Positions 1 to 9,883 of a stretch of DNA of 64,000 nt are shown here, piece by piece. Position 1 is the first letter of the stretch; the number at the start of each line of letters is the position of its first letter. Under the pieces are notes generated by a model. It was not told the DNA's origin, searched no databases, and worked only from the letters and a program-made list of their open reading frames with translations. This DNA is from Erpobdella octoculata (Eukaryota > Annelida > Clitellata > Hirudinida > Erpobdellidae). The stretch lies in the NCBI GenBank assembly GCA_963978895.1, contig OZ022246.1, positions 8,776,642-8,840,641 on the forward strand, in the 5' to 3' direction. A program made the translations under genes and the position numbers.

Positions 1-602
1 AACTAGACAAGAAATAACTTATAGATTTTAAGTTCGAGCAAGTATGCGATAACGAAGGAAAAGTTGAAACAGCACCAGAAAAATTATATTCTACTGTTTT
101 TGTAAATCGTATATGTACACATTCACCAGAGACTACAAACACGTCAAAGCATCACGCATGCCCGCTATATCAAATCTGGCATCGATCATTTAACACTAAA
201 AAACCACGCTTCAAAGACACATGCCTCGAGCAATCAACAAGTTTGTAGAGGACATGGTAGTAATATTACAACAATTTCATTTGCCACATGCAGTAAATAA
301 AACAACTGGACAAAAATAACATCAAGATCTTAAGATCAAATGAGCCTTTCAATGACAATTGAATAAAAAGTTTAAAAAAACTGCCTTGAACTGTTTGTAC
401 AAACTGTAGGTTTATACACACTCAAACAGCCAGATACCAAACACCTCAAAACATTACTGACGCCCGGTATACCACTTCTGCCACGCTTCAAAGAGACGCA
501 CACGCTCGTCAGGAAAGGTTCCACATTTCAAAGAGACGCTTACGCTCGTCGATCAATTAACCAGATTCAGATTTCATGCATACTTCAAATAAAAACTAAA
601 TA
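1..602. other. Unassigned AT-rich DNA
   Basis: No convincing exon or RNA gene is visible. Around 470-560 a short unit containing 'cgcttcaaagagacgc' occurs two or three times, which suggests decayed repeat DNA. Upstream exons of the thioredoxin-fold gene ending at 2,025 were looked for here (a WCGPC-type active site) and not found. Confidence 0.5.
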
Positions 603-806
603 CATGGGAAATCATTTAATTGATATAAAAACATATTTTGTTTTTGAATAAAAGTAGCGGTAGCGAATAGCGCTGAGAACAGCTAAAATTGTAGCGGCGC
701 TACCATCAACCATCTTGTCAGCCAATAGTAGCGCCGCTACCGCTACCTTAAAAACAGCGCCACTACAGTAGCGGTAGCGCGGCGCTACCGCTCTTAACAA
801 CCCTGA
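603..806 (-). mobile_element. Partial hAT-like repeat with GTAGCGGC palindromes
   Basis: The stretch is unusually GC-rich and built from repeats of 'gtagcggcgctacc' and its complement. Its right edge at 800-806 reads 'aacaaccctg', whose complement CAGGGTTGTT looks like a hAT-type terminus. No matching left terminus is visible, so this is probably a truncated or rearranged copy. Confidence 0.35.
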
Positions 807-993
807 TATATATATATATTTGTGTGTGTGTATTTTTGGGTCCTGTATAAACTGTTCTGTTTGTAATTCAATTTTTTCTGTTTCTGGTTCCTGAAAATGG
901 ACAGATTTTTTTTATTGATAATGCACAATAGAGTCTCACTGCCTCGGTTTTTACAAGAAACCAATGTGGTATACCAGTTTATTTGTCTTCTTT

Positions 994-1108
994 GAAAATT
1001 TATCACTTGACTACTCGAGAAGATATAGTGAAGAAATATCACGAAATTTTACACTTCACGATATCAACTTTGTTCTTAAGCAGCATGGAATGTCCTGTGC
1101 AGGTGTAG
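994..1108 (+). pseudogene. Helitron Rep/helicase fragment, inverted copy
   Basis: About 110 bases are nearly identical to the complement of 2,898-3,010, the junction between the Rep and helicase domains of the Helitron relic at 2,498-4,139. In the Helitron frame it reads HDINFVLKQHGMSC, a typical link sequence before the PIF1-like helicase. The fragment ends abruptly at about 1,105 and runs straight into a GIY-YIG endonuclease piece, so it is a chimeric junction rather than part of a gene. Confidence 0.75.
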
Positions 1109-1560
1109 ATGTGTGCATCCACATGCTAATGTAGAAGCATATATTGGACATACACGGACCACCCTGTCAAGGCGTCTCACAATGGCCATTCAGGGAGGAA
1201 GTATTGCTGCGCATTTCACTAGTCAACATAAAAGTGTGCTTAGTAAGAAAACCCTACAAGATAACACTAAAATTATCTATCATGATTCTGACGTTCATCG
1301 ATTCGTGAAGCACTTCATATCATTCAAAATAAACCAAGAATTAACATGCAAGAGGATCATTTTAGACAATTGTTACATCTTTTTGAAAATTGTTCTCTCC
1401 AAACGAAGCATTTTCACAGACTTTCTTTATTAGCCCGTCATGCTGGAAAAATGCATTGTGCAGTTAGCAAGCATAAAGCATTTGCAACTGTTGATTCTTC
1501 AGCTAATGGTGTAGTTGTAGAGTGTGCTTCTAAGAAAATACATCCGTTCCTATGAAAAGG
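1104..1560 (+). pseudogene. GIY-YIG endonuclease relic (Penelope-like element)
   Basis: Frame 1 gives VEAYIGHTRTTLSRRL followed by GGSIAAHFTSQH, the pattern of the GIY-YIG endonuclease that ends Penelope-like retroelements. At about 1,300 the reading moves one frame and continues as IREALHIIQNKPRINMQ, matching the later conserved E and N residues of that domain, so one frameshift breaks it. The next frame runs on to a stop near 1,553. No reverse transcriptase is seen upstream. This would be the last domain of a 5'-truncated element. The family assignment rests on domain pattern only. Confidence 0.6.
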
Positions 1561-1905
1561 GTTCAATAAATGATCAACCTCATACTCTGTCTCAGGTGCC
1601 CCATGAATGCTGTCTGCTGACTCCAAATGACATTTTAGTACTGTAGAAAACCGCTTACTAATTCAATGAAATGTAAATACTTGAAGTGTTAACAAATTAT
1701 ATTCGATATATCTAATAACATGGGCTGCTAGATGATCGTAGCAATCATTTGCATTAGTCAACTCAACTTTTAAGGTAGTGCCTTATATCATGCAACTATA
1801 TAGATTGTAAACCACAATTTATATAGTAGCATGCATCTGTTTTTTAGCTATATTTTAGTATACTTATATGCCTTTTATATTCACGATTATGTATTGCATC
1901 AACAG

Positions 1906-2025
1906 GTGACCATGCTTCCCACTTTGATTGGATTTAAAAGAGGCAAAGAAGTAGAAAGGCTCATAGGATTCAAAAATGATTCAACATTAGAGGAGTTCAC
2001 AAAGAAACTACTCAAGGAATCTTAG
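1906..2025 (+). CDS. Terminal exon of a thioredoxin-fold protein
   Basis: A good acceptor (catcaacag at 1,905) opens a 39-codon exon ending in TAG. It begins VTMLPTLIGFKRGKEVER and then has a glycine and a charged amphipathic helix. This is the C-terminal third of a thioredoxin fold: Val-x-x-x-cis-Pro-Thr, a hydrophobic strand, F-K-x-G, then the last strand, glycine and helix. An AATAAA at 2,162 would serve as the poly(A) signal. The exon starts in phase 0. No upstream exon with a redox-active CxxC was found in the window, so those exons are either left of position 1 or lost. It could be thioredoxin itself or a thioredoxin-domain protein; it could also be a stranded exon. Confidence 0.55.
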   Translation: MTMLPTLIGFKRGKEVERLIGFKNDSTLEEFTKKLLKES

Positions 2026-2497
2026 AAGAGTTATTGACGTTGCTATGTCCAAAAGTTTTTTAGTCGAAGATGTTTAGCGAATGTTTTTTGTCTTCATGAC
2101 GATATACTTTTGTAAAAACTTAACTCTTAAAAACGCAAGCAACATTTTATTCATTTTAAAAAATAAACAGAGTAAGTTATGGAGTTTTTTCCTTTCATGT
2201 GTGTGTGTGCATTTGCAGAAATAATAATGGCGAGATCTTAACCTATGATGCTCGCTTTTTTGAGTAAAACCCTTATCAGAAAGACACTTTAAAAAATTGA
2301 GATGAAACTTTCAATTTTGACTTTTCCATTTTCAAGATGCATTGTTTGAGCAGTCTACCATCAGAGGATCTTCATTTATGAAAAAAGTGGTGGCAGTGCC
2401 TTTCTTCTGAGCACCATTTGAGGTTTCTGCAGATAAACAAATTCACACGATCCAAACTGATAACTGTGTATCAAGATTTAAGTATAATTATTAGAAA
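2026..2497. other. 3' UTR and intergenic DNA
   Basis: Holds the probable poly(A) signal (2,162) of the thioredoxin-fold exon and then AT-rich DNA with nothing recognised up to the Helitron terminus at 2,498. Confidence 0.5.
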
Positions 2498-4139
2498 CTA
2501 GAGATAACCCGTCAAAAATGACGGAAGTTTTAAAATACGGCGACCGTTATTATAAAAATAGTCAAAAACAAAATGACATTTCTATATACATTTCGACCTC
2601 CTTTCAGCAATGTGGCAGCAATACCGGTGGTAGCAAATGGCAAAACTGTGAGTCCATTTCCACGAAAGTATGCCATCAGTGTCGTGTACAAAAACGTCTT
2701 GCCCGAACCGCCTGGGCCATCAACATAAAAGAGTTTACATTCTGCATGCAAATTCTCTACTGCTATCAAAATCTTTATGTATGCGGCTAGCTGTCCTTCA
2801 TTCAATTTCTCAATCTGTTCAGCTGCTTGACGTGCTTCTTCCTCTTGATCGAAAATTTGTTCGTCTCTTGGCGCTTCTCCAGTTGGAATTCGCAAACCTA
2901 CTCCTGAACAGGACATTCCATGCTGCTTAAGAACAAAGTTGATATCGTGAAGTGTAAAATTTCGTGATATTTCTTCACTATATCTTCTCGAGTAGTCAAG
3001 TGATAAATTTTCAAAATGATCTCGAAAAGTTTAAGAGGCTGTGCTGGTTGACAGAAAACAATGATGTACGCAATCATCTCACGCAGCTGCTTAGGCATTA
3101 AATATGTTCCGGCATCAGTTAAACATCTATCCCACTCTTCATCTGATTCGAGAAGGCCTCGTGCCATAGCTGCAGCTTTGAACGTTTCGCACAAATTACC
3201 ATCAAACGTACGCAGAAACTCAAAAGTTGTTGCTCCAGGAACATGTAACAGCAGTAATCTCAAGTAAAAACGCTCTTCATCCTTCGCGCTCACTGTGTAC
3301 ATTCTCGCAATCGTTTTTTCGCCTCCTCTTTTCCGCTCTTGCCATTGACCACGTACGTACACGAAATGATAAGGGATATCTGTGTATAAATGAACTTGTG
3401 CCGCTGGATTATTTGTATTGAGCTCGAACCATGATTCAAGTTTCGTTTTTCCAATTCGTGCAGCAAGCAGAGCTTCTTCTTCCCGACCTTTTTTAAAAAC
3501 AATTTGCTGCTGATTTGGTAAGTGAACAGGCAATCGCATCACAGAATGCGATCTATCGTGCATTTTGTATTCTCGCAAACGCCAAATCGCTTCAGGCGCA
3601 CTCACGTACCGGCATTCGATGAAATTACTTATTTCATATCGAAGCTCAGGCTGATCATTTGATGTTATAGCAATATTGGCACAATCATACCCTTTGAAAA
3701 TATATTTGACGAATCTCAGAGAAGTGGAACATTCAACGTTGATGTGTGCGTTGAATTTTAGTGTCAGAAAAGGATTGTAAGGCACGACATTACGATTATC
3801 CATCAACGATCCTCTAACTGTTACTTGCTCACCACGGCGACGACGATAGGAAGGATATCCATTCACATTGAGTTGAGTGTGTTCATTAAACTTAGGATAC
3901 TGCTTTGAAAACTTTCCATCCTTCATGCATGGTGCGTTTGGATATCTGATGCCGCATGGGCTATGTATCATGCATTTTAGCACTATTTCGCGAAGCCTAG
4001 GACTATTAACTCTAGGAATTTCTGCAGAAATGAATTGATCAATTCGTTCGGGTGTTGTGAATTTATTTTCGGCTCTCAATGTTACTAAGATATGCGCGTG
4101 CGGCAGCCCTCTTTTCTGAAACTCAATAGAATTAGAATA
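2498..4139 (-). pseudogene. Helitron Rep/helicase relic with intact 3' terminus
   Basis: Helitrons transpose by rolling circle using a HUH nuclease fused to a PIF1-like helicase. On the minus strand the relic starts within the nuclease at KRGLPHAHILVTL (about 4,075-4,120), where the two histidines of the HUH motif are intact, and runs through the Rep C-terminal region to about 3,025. There a one-base frameshift moves the reading to a second frame (HDINFVLKQHGMSC), which continues into a helicase with Walker A GPGGSGKTF near 2,710. The helicase stops about 35 residues after Walker A, and the sequence passes directly into a Helitron 3' end: hairpin CCGTC-loop-GACGG (2,508-2,523), then CTAG at 2,498-2,501 followed by T. 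The 5' half is cut off by the SINE-like insertion at 4,156-4,344. It is a deletion derivative and cannot encode a working protein. Confidence 0.85.
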
Positions 4140-4155
4140 GACAAATGCGACTGCT

Positions 4156-4344
4156 TTTCTTTTTTCTTTTTTTTTTTATTATAGTTTATAGTCCTTTACA
4201 CCAAGTGTTTTAAGACTGAAACGGCTGTGTGTCAGAAGCACCTAAGTACTTCCAGCCGTGGATCATAATTTGATCCTTTTAACTTTTCCCTCCTCTTTTC
4301 TCCAGGCTTGGGACTGGCTTGCAAAAGCAAGGCGGAGTTGAGTA
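4156..4344 (-). mobile_element. SINE-like retroelement, copy 1
   Basis: The same ~150-bp unit occurs at 29,668-29,852 and 38,949-39,102 on the plus strand. On the minus strand it begins near 'aactccgccttgc', passes through 'gatccacggctggaag' and 'ttagtcttaaaac'-like segments and ends in 'actataaactataataa' plus an A-rich tail, seen here as poly(T) at 4,160-4,175. The tail and dispersed copies indicate retroposition. I see no clear tRNA boxes. It interrupts the Helitron Rep reading frame. Confidence 0.7.
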
Positions 4345-4503
4345 AATGTATAATACCTTTCCTTGCTGTAAATTAAATCCTTTATATTATAATCTTGAGT
4401 TTAAACAAAAATGATTTATTATATCTGAGCTTTCGAACTAACTTGCGTTCTTTTTCAAAATGTATTCAAGGGAATCATTAAGTCACAATTCATCAGGTTT
4501 GCA

Positions 4504-4573
4504 AGAGAAGTTGAGTCATAAGCTTTGATATTGGAAGATATTCCAATATCAAAGCTTATGACTCAACTTCTCT
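4504..4573. repeat. Perfect 33-bp-arm palindrome
   Basis: Arms at 4,504-4,536 and 4,541-4,573 are exact reverse complements with a four-base loop (gata). The arms contain 'gagtcataagctttgatat'. Such a perfect hairpin is rare by chance and lies 17 bases upstream of the small open frame at 4,590. Confidence 0.9.
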
Positions 4574-4589
4574 TTTTTTCATCCATAAC

Positions 4590-4859
4590 ATGGTAGAGAG
4601 AGGATATAATCACATAAGACTAAAAAAACACTATAAAGAGATCCGTAACCTTTTTTCAAACTATGTGCCTAAAGAAAAAAAGAAAGTCGACTATGACAAA
4701 ACCTTTTTCTTTGTAGGTAACCATGGTCCAAACGCCGTTGAAAGTTTTTCTAATTTTAAGAATATTATTAGAAAGGTCTCACATTTTAAGGATGCCAAAT
4801 TCATTAAAGCAACAGCATCTGACAAGAATTTACTTAAAATTCTTTTCAAAAATCCTTAA
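4590..4859 (+). pseudogene. 89-residue ORF, possible retroelement RT C-terminal fragment
   Basis: The frame opens with MVERGYNHIRLKKHYKEI and later has NFKNIIRK and DKNLLKILFKNP. The order 'ERGY ... short insert ... FFVG ... NIIRK ... NLLK' resembles the segment after the catalytic core of Penelope/DIRS-type reverse transcriptases, where a 'Y-P' region, an 'I-x-x-x' helix and a 'NLKDLL' helix follow each other. No catalytic YADD box lies upstream. It is probably a relic rather than a gene, and it could also be an unrelated short host ORF. Confidence 0.4.
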
Positions 4860-5201
4860 TAGCTCCGTATCTCAACCCACCCCTAAAACACTTTATCCTA
4901 CCCTGTACCAAAAACCCTACCACAACCAGCACCTTATAAAATTAAGGTTCAAAAAGTTTCAAAACTTCCCATTTTGTAATTATCATTTTCTGTTTCTTTA
5001 CAAAATTAAGTATATTTGTTTGTATGTATGCATATGGGTTTATATATTATTTTATTTTTATTTTTCTTCATTATTTGTAGATTTTGTTTTTGTATCTTTA
5101 TTTATTATTATGTATATTATATGTATATAAACAGTTTTGTATATATATATATATATTTATATAATTTTATTTTATTTTGTTATGTATGTATATTTGCGAA
5201 T
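4860..5201. other. T-rich DNA without a recognised gene
   Basis: Low-complexity T/A-rich sequence with a few open frames of biased composition. The right part (5,020-5,200) is a degenerate 'tatgtatgta' tract into which the MITE at 5,210 inserted. Confidence 0.5.
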
Positions 5202-5209
5202 GTATGTAT

Positions 5210-6583
5210 TAGGGATGTCACGGGTAGTACTTTTTGGAGTTTTCGGGTTCGGGTTCGGGTTTGTGAAACTAGAGTTTTCGGGTTCGAGTTCGGGTTCGGG
5301 TTTGTGAAACTAGAGTTTTCGGGTTCGGGTTCGGGTTCGGGTTTGTAAAACTTGAGTTTTCGGGTTCGGGTTCGGGTTCGGGTTTGTGAAACTCAGGTTT
5401 TCGGGTTCGGGTTCGGGTTCGGGTTTGTAGTTTTCCAAAAACCGGGTTCGGGTTCGGGTTCGGGTACTGGTTTATGATTTCAAATTCCTTGATTGATTTT
5501 AAATTTACCTAGTGTATATACATATACAAACGAGAGCGATCAATTCATCCATTGGACATTACACGTTTTGAATAAACTCTAACAAGTTATTTTTTTAGCT
5601 TTCCAAATAATGTGATTTCTTTGGCCGAAGGAGGCTTAATTATTTTAGTTCGTTCGTGGCTCGGTCCGGCCAGATAATAAGGCGGATTAGTGGTCTAGTT
5701 TACACACTCACCAATAAAATGACCTATTTGTGTTATTTGTTACGCAAAGGTGATAATACAAAACTTGCATGGCTTGCGGTTAGCATAATACGTTACCTCT
5801 TAAATTATCATAATTCATTAATTTTTTCGCGGCTCGGTCCGGTCGGGCAATCAGGCGGATTAGTGTCCTAGCTTACACATTTGCCAATAAAATAACTGTG
5901 GCGCATAGATCATTTATAGACTTTGCCAGTTAAAGTTTAGGATTATGCAATATTATCTTTATAACAAAGGGTCTTTGTTATATCAGAAAAACTTTGAGTA
6001 TATGAATGAATAAATATAAGGTTATATAACTGAAGTAAAAAGTTTAGAGTCATGGCTATCCGCGATTTCTTCGACCGAAGGAGGCTTAATTATTTTAGTT
6101 CGTTCGCGGCTCGGTCCGGCCTGATTATAATCAAACGGATTAGTGGTTTAGTTTACACAATCACTAATAAAATGACGTATTTGTGTTATTTGTTAAGCAA
6201 AGGTGATAATACAAAACTTCTACGCTCGCGATTAGTATAATATGTTACGTCAACAAAACTTGTAATTTATTAATCTCTAAGACACAGCTTTTATAAAGAT
6301 TTATTTGTTCACAACTCCGAGTTCGGGTATTAGGCTTATAAATTTTCGGGTTCGAGTTCGGGTTCGGGTATCAATTTTTCACATTTTCGGGTTCGAGTTC
6401 GGGTTCGGGTATCAAGTTTTCTCATTTTCGGGTTCGGGTATCAAGTTTTCACATTTTCGGGTTCGGGTTCGGGTTCGGGTACCAAATTTTCACACTTTCG
6501 GGTTCGAGTTCGGGTTCGGGTATCAGAAAAAGACCGGGTAGTACCGAACTCGGGTTCGGGTTCGGGTACCCGTGACATCCCTA
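5210..6583. mobile_element. hAT MITE with GGGTTC arrays at both ends
   Basis: Termini are TAGGGATGTCACGGGTA and its complement (TACCCGTGACATCCCTA), flanked by an exact 8-bp duplication GTATGTAT (5,202-5,209 and 6,584-6,591), the size typical of the hAT superfamily. Inside each end lies an array of 'cgggtt' hexamers (5,236-5,465 and 6,318-6,570), in the same direct orientation on both sides. The middle holds three copies of a unit beginning 'gctcggtccgg' (5,650, 5,828, 6,109). It codes for nothing. The relic at 44,640-46,317 shares the terminus and the hexamer motif. Confidence 0.9.
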
Positions 6584-6591
6584 GTATGTAT

Positions 6592-6707
6592 GTATATATA
6601 TATATGCATGTTTGTGCATATATATATGTTTATATATATTTCTTCTTTTATATATATTTGTATATATATGTATATATATTGTATTGTATATATATATATA
6701 AGTTTTG

Positions 6708-6738
<31 letters not shown>

Positions 6739-6805
6739 GTTTGTTTGAATTATATATATGTATATATATATGTATGTATATATGTTTGTATATATACATA
6801 TATTA
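6592..6805. repeat. TA/TG-rich microsatellite
   Basis: Irregular 'tatatatgtatat' tract, the continuation of the target in which the MITE at 5,210 inserted. The open frames across it (IYIYIY-type) are artefacts. Confidence 0.8.
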
Positions 6806-6872
6806 TAAGGAAACATAACGTTGATGTGTTTTTACGAGCCACATATATCAGAAACTTGGATGGCGTACAATC

Positions 6873-7246
6873 CACCACGAAATAACGCAAATATAAATGT
6901 CTCAACTTCAGACTCGAACCCACGACTGTCGGATCGGCAACACCGCCTTGCATCATGCCAACTACCTTACCATCTGCGCCACTTCCACCGCCAAAAAAAC
7001 AGTGGTTGTTGACGGATTGTACGCCGTACAACTTATATACTATCGAGCATTGATTCGTACCCATTCATAGTCGAGTGTTGTGTTCAACATACCCCAACAA
7101 AAGCGCTTAACAACCACTGTTTTTTTGGCGGTGGAAGTGGCGCAGATGGTAAGGTAGTTGGCATGATGCAAGGCGGTGTTGCCGATCCGACAGTCGTGGG
7201 TTCGAGTCTGAAGTTGAGACATTTATATTTGCGTTATTTCGTGGTG
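6873..7246. mobile_element. Inverted pair of tRNA-derived SINEs
   Basis: Arms 6,873-7,010 and 7,109-7,246 are near-perfect reverse complements of about 138 bp separated by 98 bp. The right arm read forwards has a pol III A-box-like TGGCGCAGATGG and a B-box GGGTTCGAGTC spaced as in a tRNA, so the unit is a tRNA-derived SINE. Two copies in opposite orientation form a potential long hairpin. Confidence 0.75.
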
Positions 7247-7501
7247 AACGTAGTGACCGGGAAGCGCAAGGGAAAAATGTTTTCGTCCAAATCTTACCAG
7301 TGGAGGCCTATGCTAAATTCGCTCTAATCTCACATACCTACTTGAAAAAATTTATTTAAATTAGTGTGTACCCTGAAATTACTTTTAATCTGCACAATTA
7401 AATTTATTTCACTTCAAATATTTATTTTAAACGTTTAGTAGAACGAGTCAAACAATCTGTCATAGGTATAATGAATTGAAGGAGTTGTTTTATAAGCAAT
7501 T

Positions 7502-7535
<34 letters not shown>

Positions 7536-7608
7536 TAAATTTAAATGTGTTTTTGTTTCTAAATTATAATCTATGATTTTCATAGATATATAATGATTTT
7601 ACTAGTTA
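7247..7608. other. AT-rich DNA with (ATA)n
   Basis: Contains an (ATA)n microsatellite at 7,507-7,533 and short inverted segments around 'catagatat'. No gene seen. Confidence 0.5.
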
Positions 7609-9883
7609 TGTTATAAAACGTCTTAGTCCGATCAAATGTAATGTTCATAGATATGATATATATATCTATGAGAAATACCTTCTATTTTGTTTCTTAAAGT
7701 AACGTTTCGGTTTTGTAAAGTCAACGAGCGGTAATTGATAATAAAATCAGCGATAATTATTTCACTACCCCCTTCTTAATTCTGTTCGTCCCGAACAACA
7801 TAGTCGCTTTTGAAAAATGCGACACGGCCACGAACCAAAATACTAAAATATCTTCATTTTCACTCGTTGCCTTGACCGCAATTCGCAAACAACATGGTCA
7901 AGTTTTTTGAAGGTTTGACGCAATTTCTTCCAGTCTCGCTGGGATGCGGAAAGTTCGCCCCTGGTTTTTCGCCCCGGTTTTTCCCCCGTTTTTTGCCCCA
8001 TTTTTTCGCCCCCGGTTTTTGCTCTTAGTTTTTCACCTCTGGTGAAATTTGCTCCCAGTTTTTTGGCCCCGGTTTTGTACCTTTGATTTTTCGTCCCTGG
8101 TTTTTTGCCACCCACCGGCTTTTTACTGCTGGTTTTTGTCCTCAGTGGTTTGCTTTTGCGAAAGTTTGCTCCCGGTTTTGCTTCTGATTTTTTACCAAAA
8201 ATCAATTCCAAGAATGTTAGCTTTTGTTCTTGGGAAAATCTGCTACTTCGACTTTTGCCCCAGATTTTTTGCACTCAACGTTACTGGGAAAACTTTTTCT
8301 CGCTTTTGCACCTTCAGTTCTTTCTCCCTTACTTTCTTTTTCCAGTATTTACCCCCATGAAAAGTGTATAAGAATGTAGAGAGAAGTATCTACAACTGCT
8401 CCCACTTAACCCGTCATCTGTTATTATGGGAGGAAAAAACGTCTAGGAAATGTCTTAATATGTGGGTTTTAAAATATTTGGCTTCTCAGCTTTATGCTGA
8501 AATGATGCTCCTGCCCTCCACTAATTTTAAATTTTCTCAAAGTCAAATGGTCTGGATGAAACACTGCTGGCAATATTTTTCAGGGGTTGCTATTATTTTT
8601 CCAAGGATAAAAGGTTGTAAGAGGGAAAAAGTCGAAAACGCCAGGAACTAACGTCTCATGAGAAGAACGTGCAAACAATTATAAAATGGTGAGAAACTTT
8701 TTCAGATGAAAAATCAGAGATGAAAACCGGGAAAAATCTAGGTAAAAATCCGGGAGCAAAAACCGAAAAAAAAATTTTCCAGGGACAAAAAACTGAAATC
8801 CAAAAACTGGGAGCAAAAAATTGAGGGCGAGAAACGGGGTCGAAATACCGGGGGCGAACTTTCCCAAGGGCGAAAAGCGTAGGGGCGAACTTTCCCAGAG
8901 GCGAAAAACCGGGGGCGAAACTTTCCAGGGGTGAATTTTCCCGGGGGCGAAAAGCCGGGGACGAACTTTCCGTAAACCAGTCTCGCTGGTGCCTGTGTGA
9001 TCTTCAGATTCGGCGTTGTGGGCTTGAATACCACGTCAAATCTCTACATCCCAATCTCCTCACACATGACTGTCGATCACAGCGGGCCCACACCAGGACA
9101 CTGACGGCTCCACGCAACCGAAGCCGCAATTGCACGACACTGTCAGTTTTCGACCTTCCACCGCTCCTCAAGCACCAAACACAGGATTTTCGTCGATGCA
9201 GAACTGTCCTACCGTCCTAAGCTCCAGCTCCACTCCCGTGAGCCACCACCAAAACACAAAATTATTAGCCAAACATTTCTGAGCTAAGGCACTAGCTCCC
9301 GTAAAGCACTTTCAAACTGTTTCGCAACACCCTGGGCAGCAACTTTCTCAGCCGACTCATCCAGGGTAGCATCATTCACACAGGTGCTCCGATCAGCAGA
9401 CATCGTCTGGAGCTCCGCTGCATCTTTTCCAAAATTACTTTTCTCCAAGTCAACCCCTACCCTAATGTCCCGAAACTCATGACCACCCAACAAATCCGGC
9501 CCGCCATGCAAAAAGTGTGAATCACCGTGTCCAGACGCCACACCACAGGTGTCATTGCCACACACCTCACTCAAGCCACCGCGACCAAACACGAAACTGT
9601 CCCAAACTTTTTTTGCAACAGGAACATCTCTGGCAACCTCGATCAAGCAATGATCCGAAACCTCTCCAACGTAACTGCAAAACCATTTTATTTTAGATCC
9701 CGCTTCTGACACCAATGTTACTATATCGCCAGGTTCTCTGGAATGGTTTTGTAGTTTATTGGAAAATAAGGAATAAAGTCTTGGTAAGTCTTTTCTACCC
9801 TCTATTTTATTTCTTGAAGTAACGTTTCCGTTTTGTAAAGTCAACGAGCGGTAATTGATAATAAAATCAGCGATAATTATTTC
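7609..9883 (-). mobile_element. Small decayed LTR retrotransposon
   Basis: An ~85-bp block at 7,683-7,770 recurs at 9,798-9,883 and belongs to two LTRs. On the minus strand each LTR begins TGAAATAATTATC; the first ends near 9,716 with CA and is followed by TGGTGTCAGAAGCGGGAT, which matches a primer-binding site for the 3' end of a leucine tRNA. The second LTR is preceded by a purine tract AAGAAGGGGGTAG. LTRs are only about 165 bp and the interior has no recognisable pol. An open frame at 9,284-9,716 (minus) occupies the gag position but matches nothing I know. The interior is further interrupted by the element at 7,943-8,976. LTRs have diverged, so it is old. Confidence 0.65.
7943..8976. mobile_element. 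Foldback-like element with GTTTTTCGCCCC repeats
   Basis: Ends carry imperfect inverted repeats (CGGAAAGTTCGCCCC left; complement CGGAAAGTTCGTCCC right), and each end is followed inward by many units of 'gttttttgcccc' on the left and their complement on the right. It is flanked by a 13-bp direct repeat CCAGTCTCGCTGG (7,930-7,942; 8,977-8,989). It sits inside the LTR element. The superfamily is unclear; MULE or foldback types are possible. Confidence 0.7.

Noticed and set aside
5236..5465. GGGTTC arrays as interstitial telomere repeat
   Set aside because: The unit is CGGGTT/GGGTTC, not TTAGGG, and lies inside an element with its own ends and target duplication.
6523..6885. Open frames of IYIYIY type on both strands
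   Set aside because: Produced by the TA/TG microsatellite, not genes.
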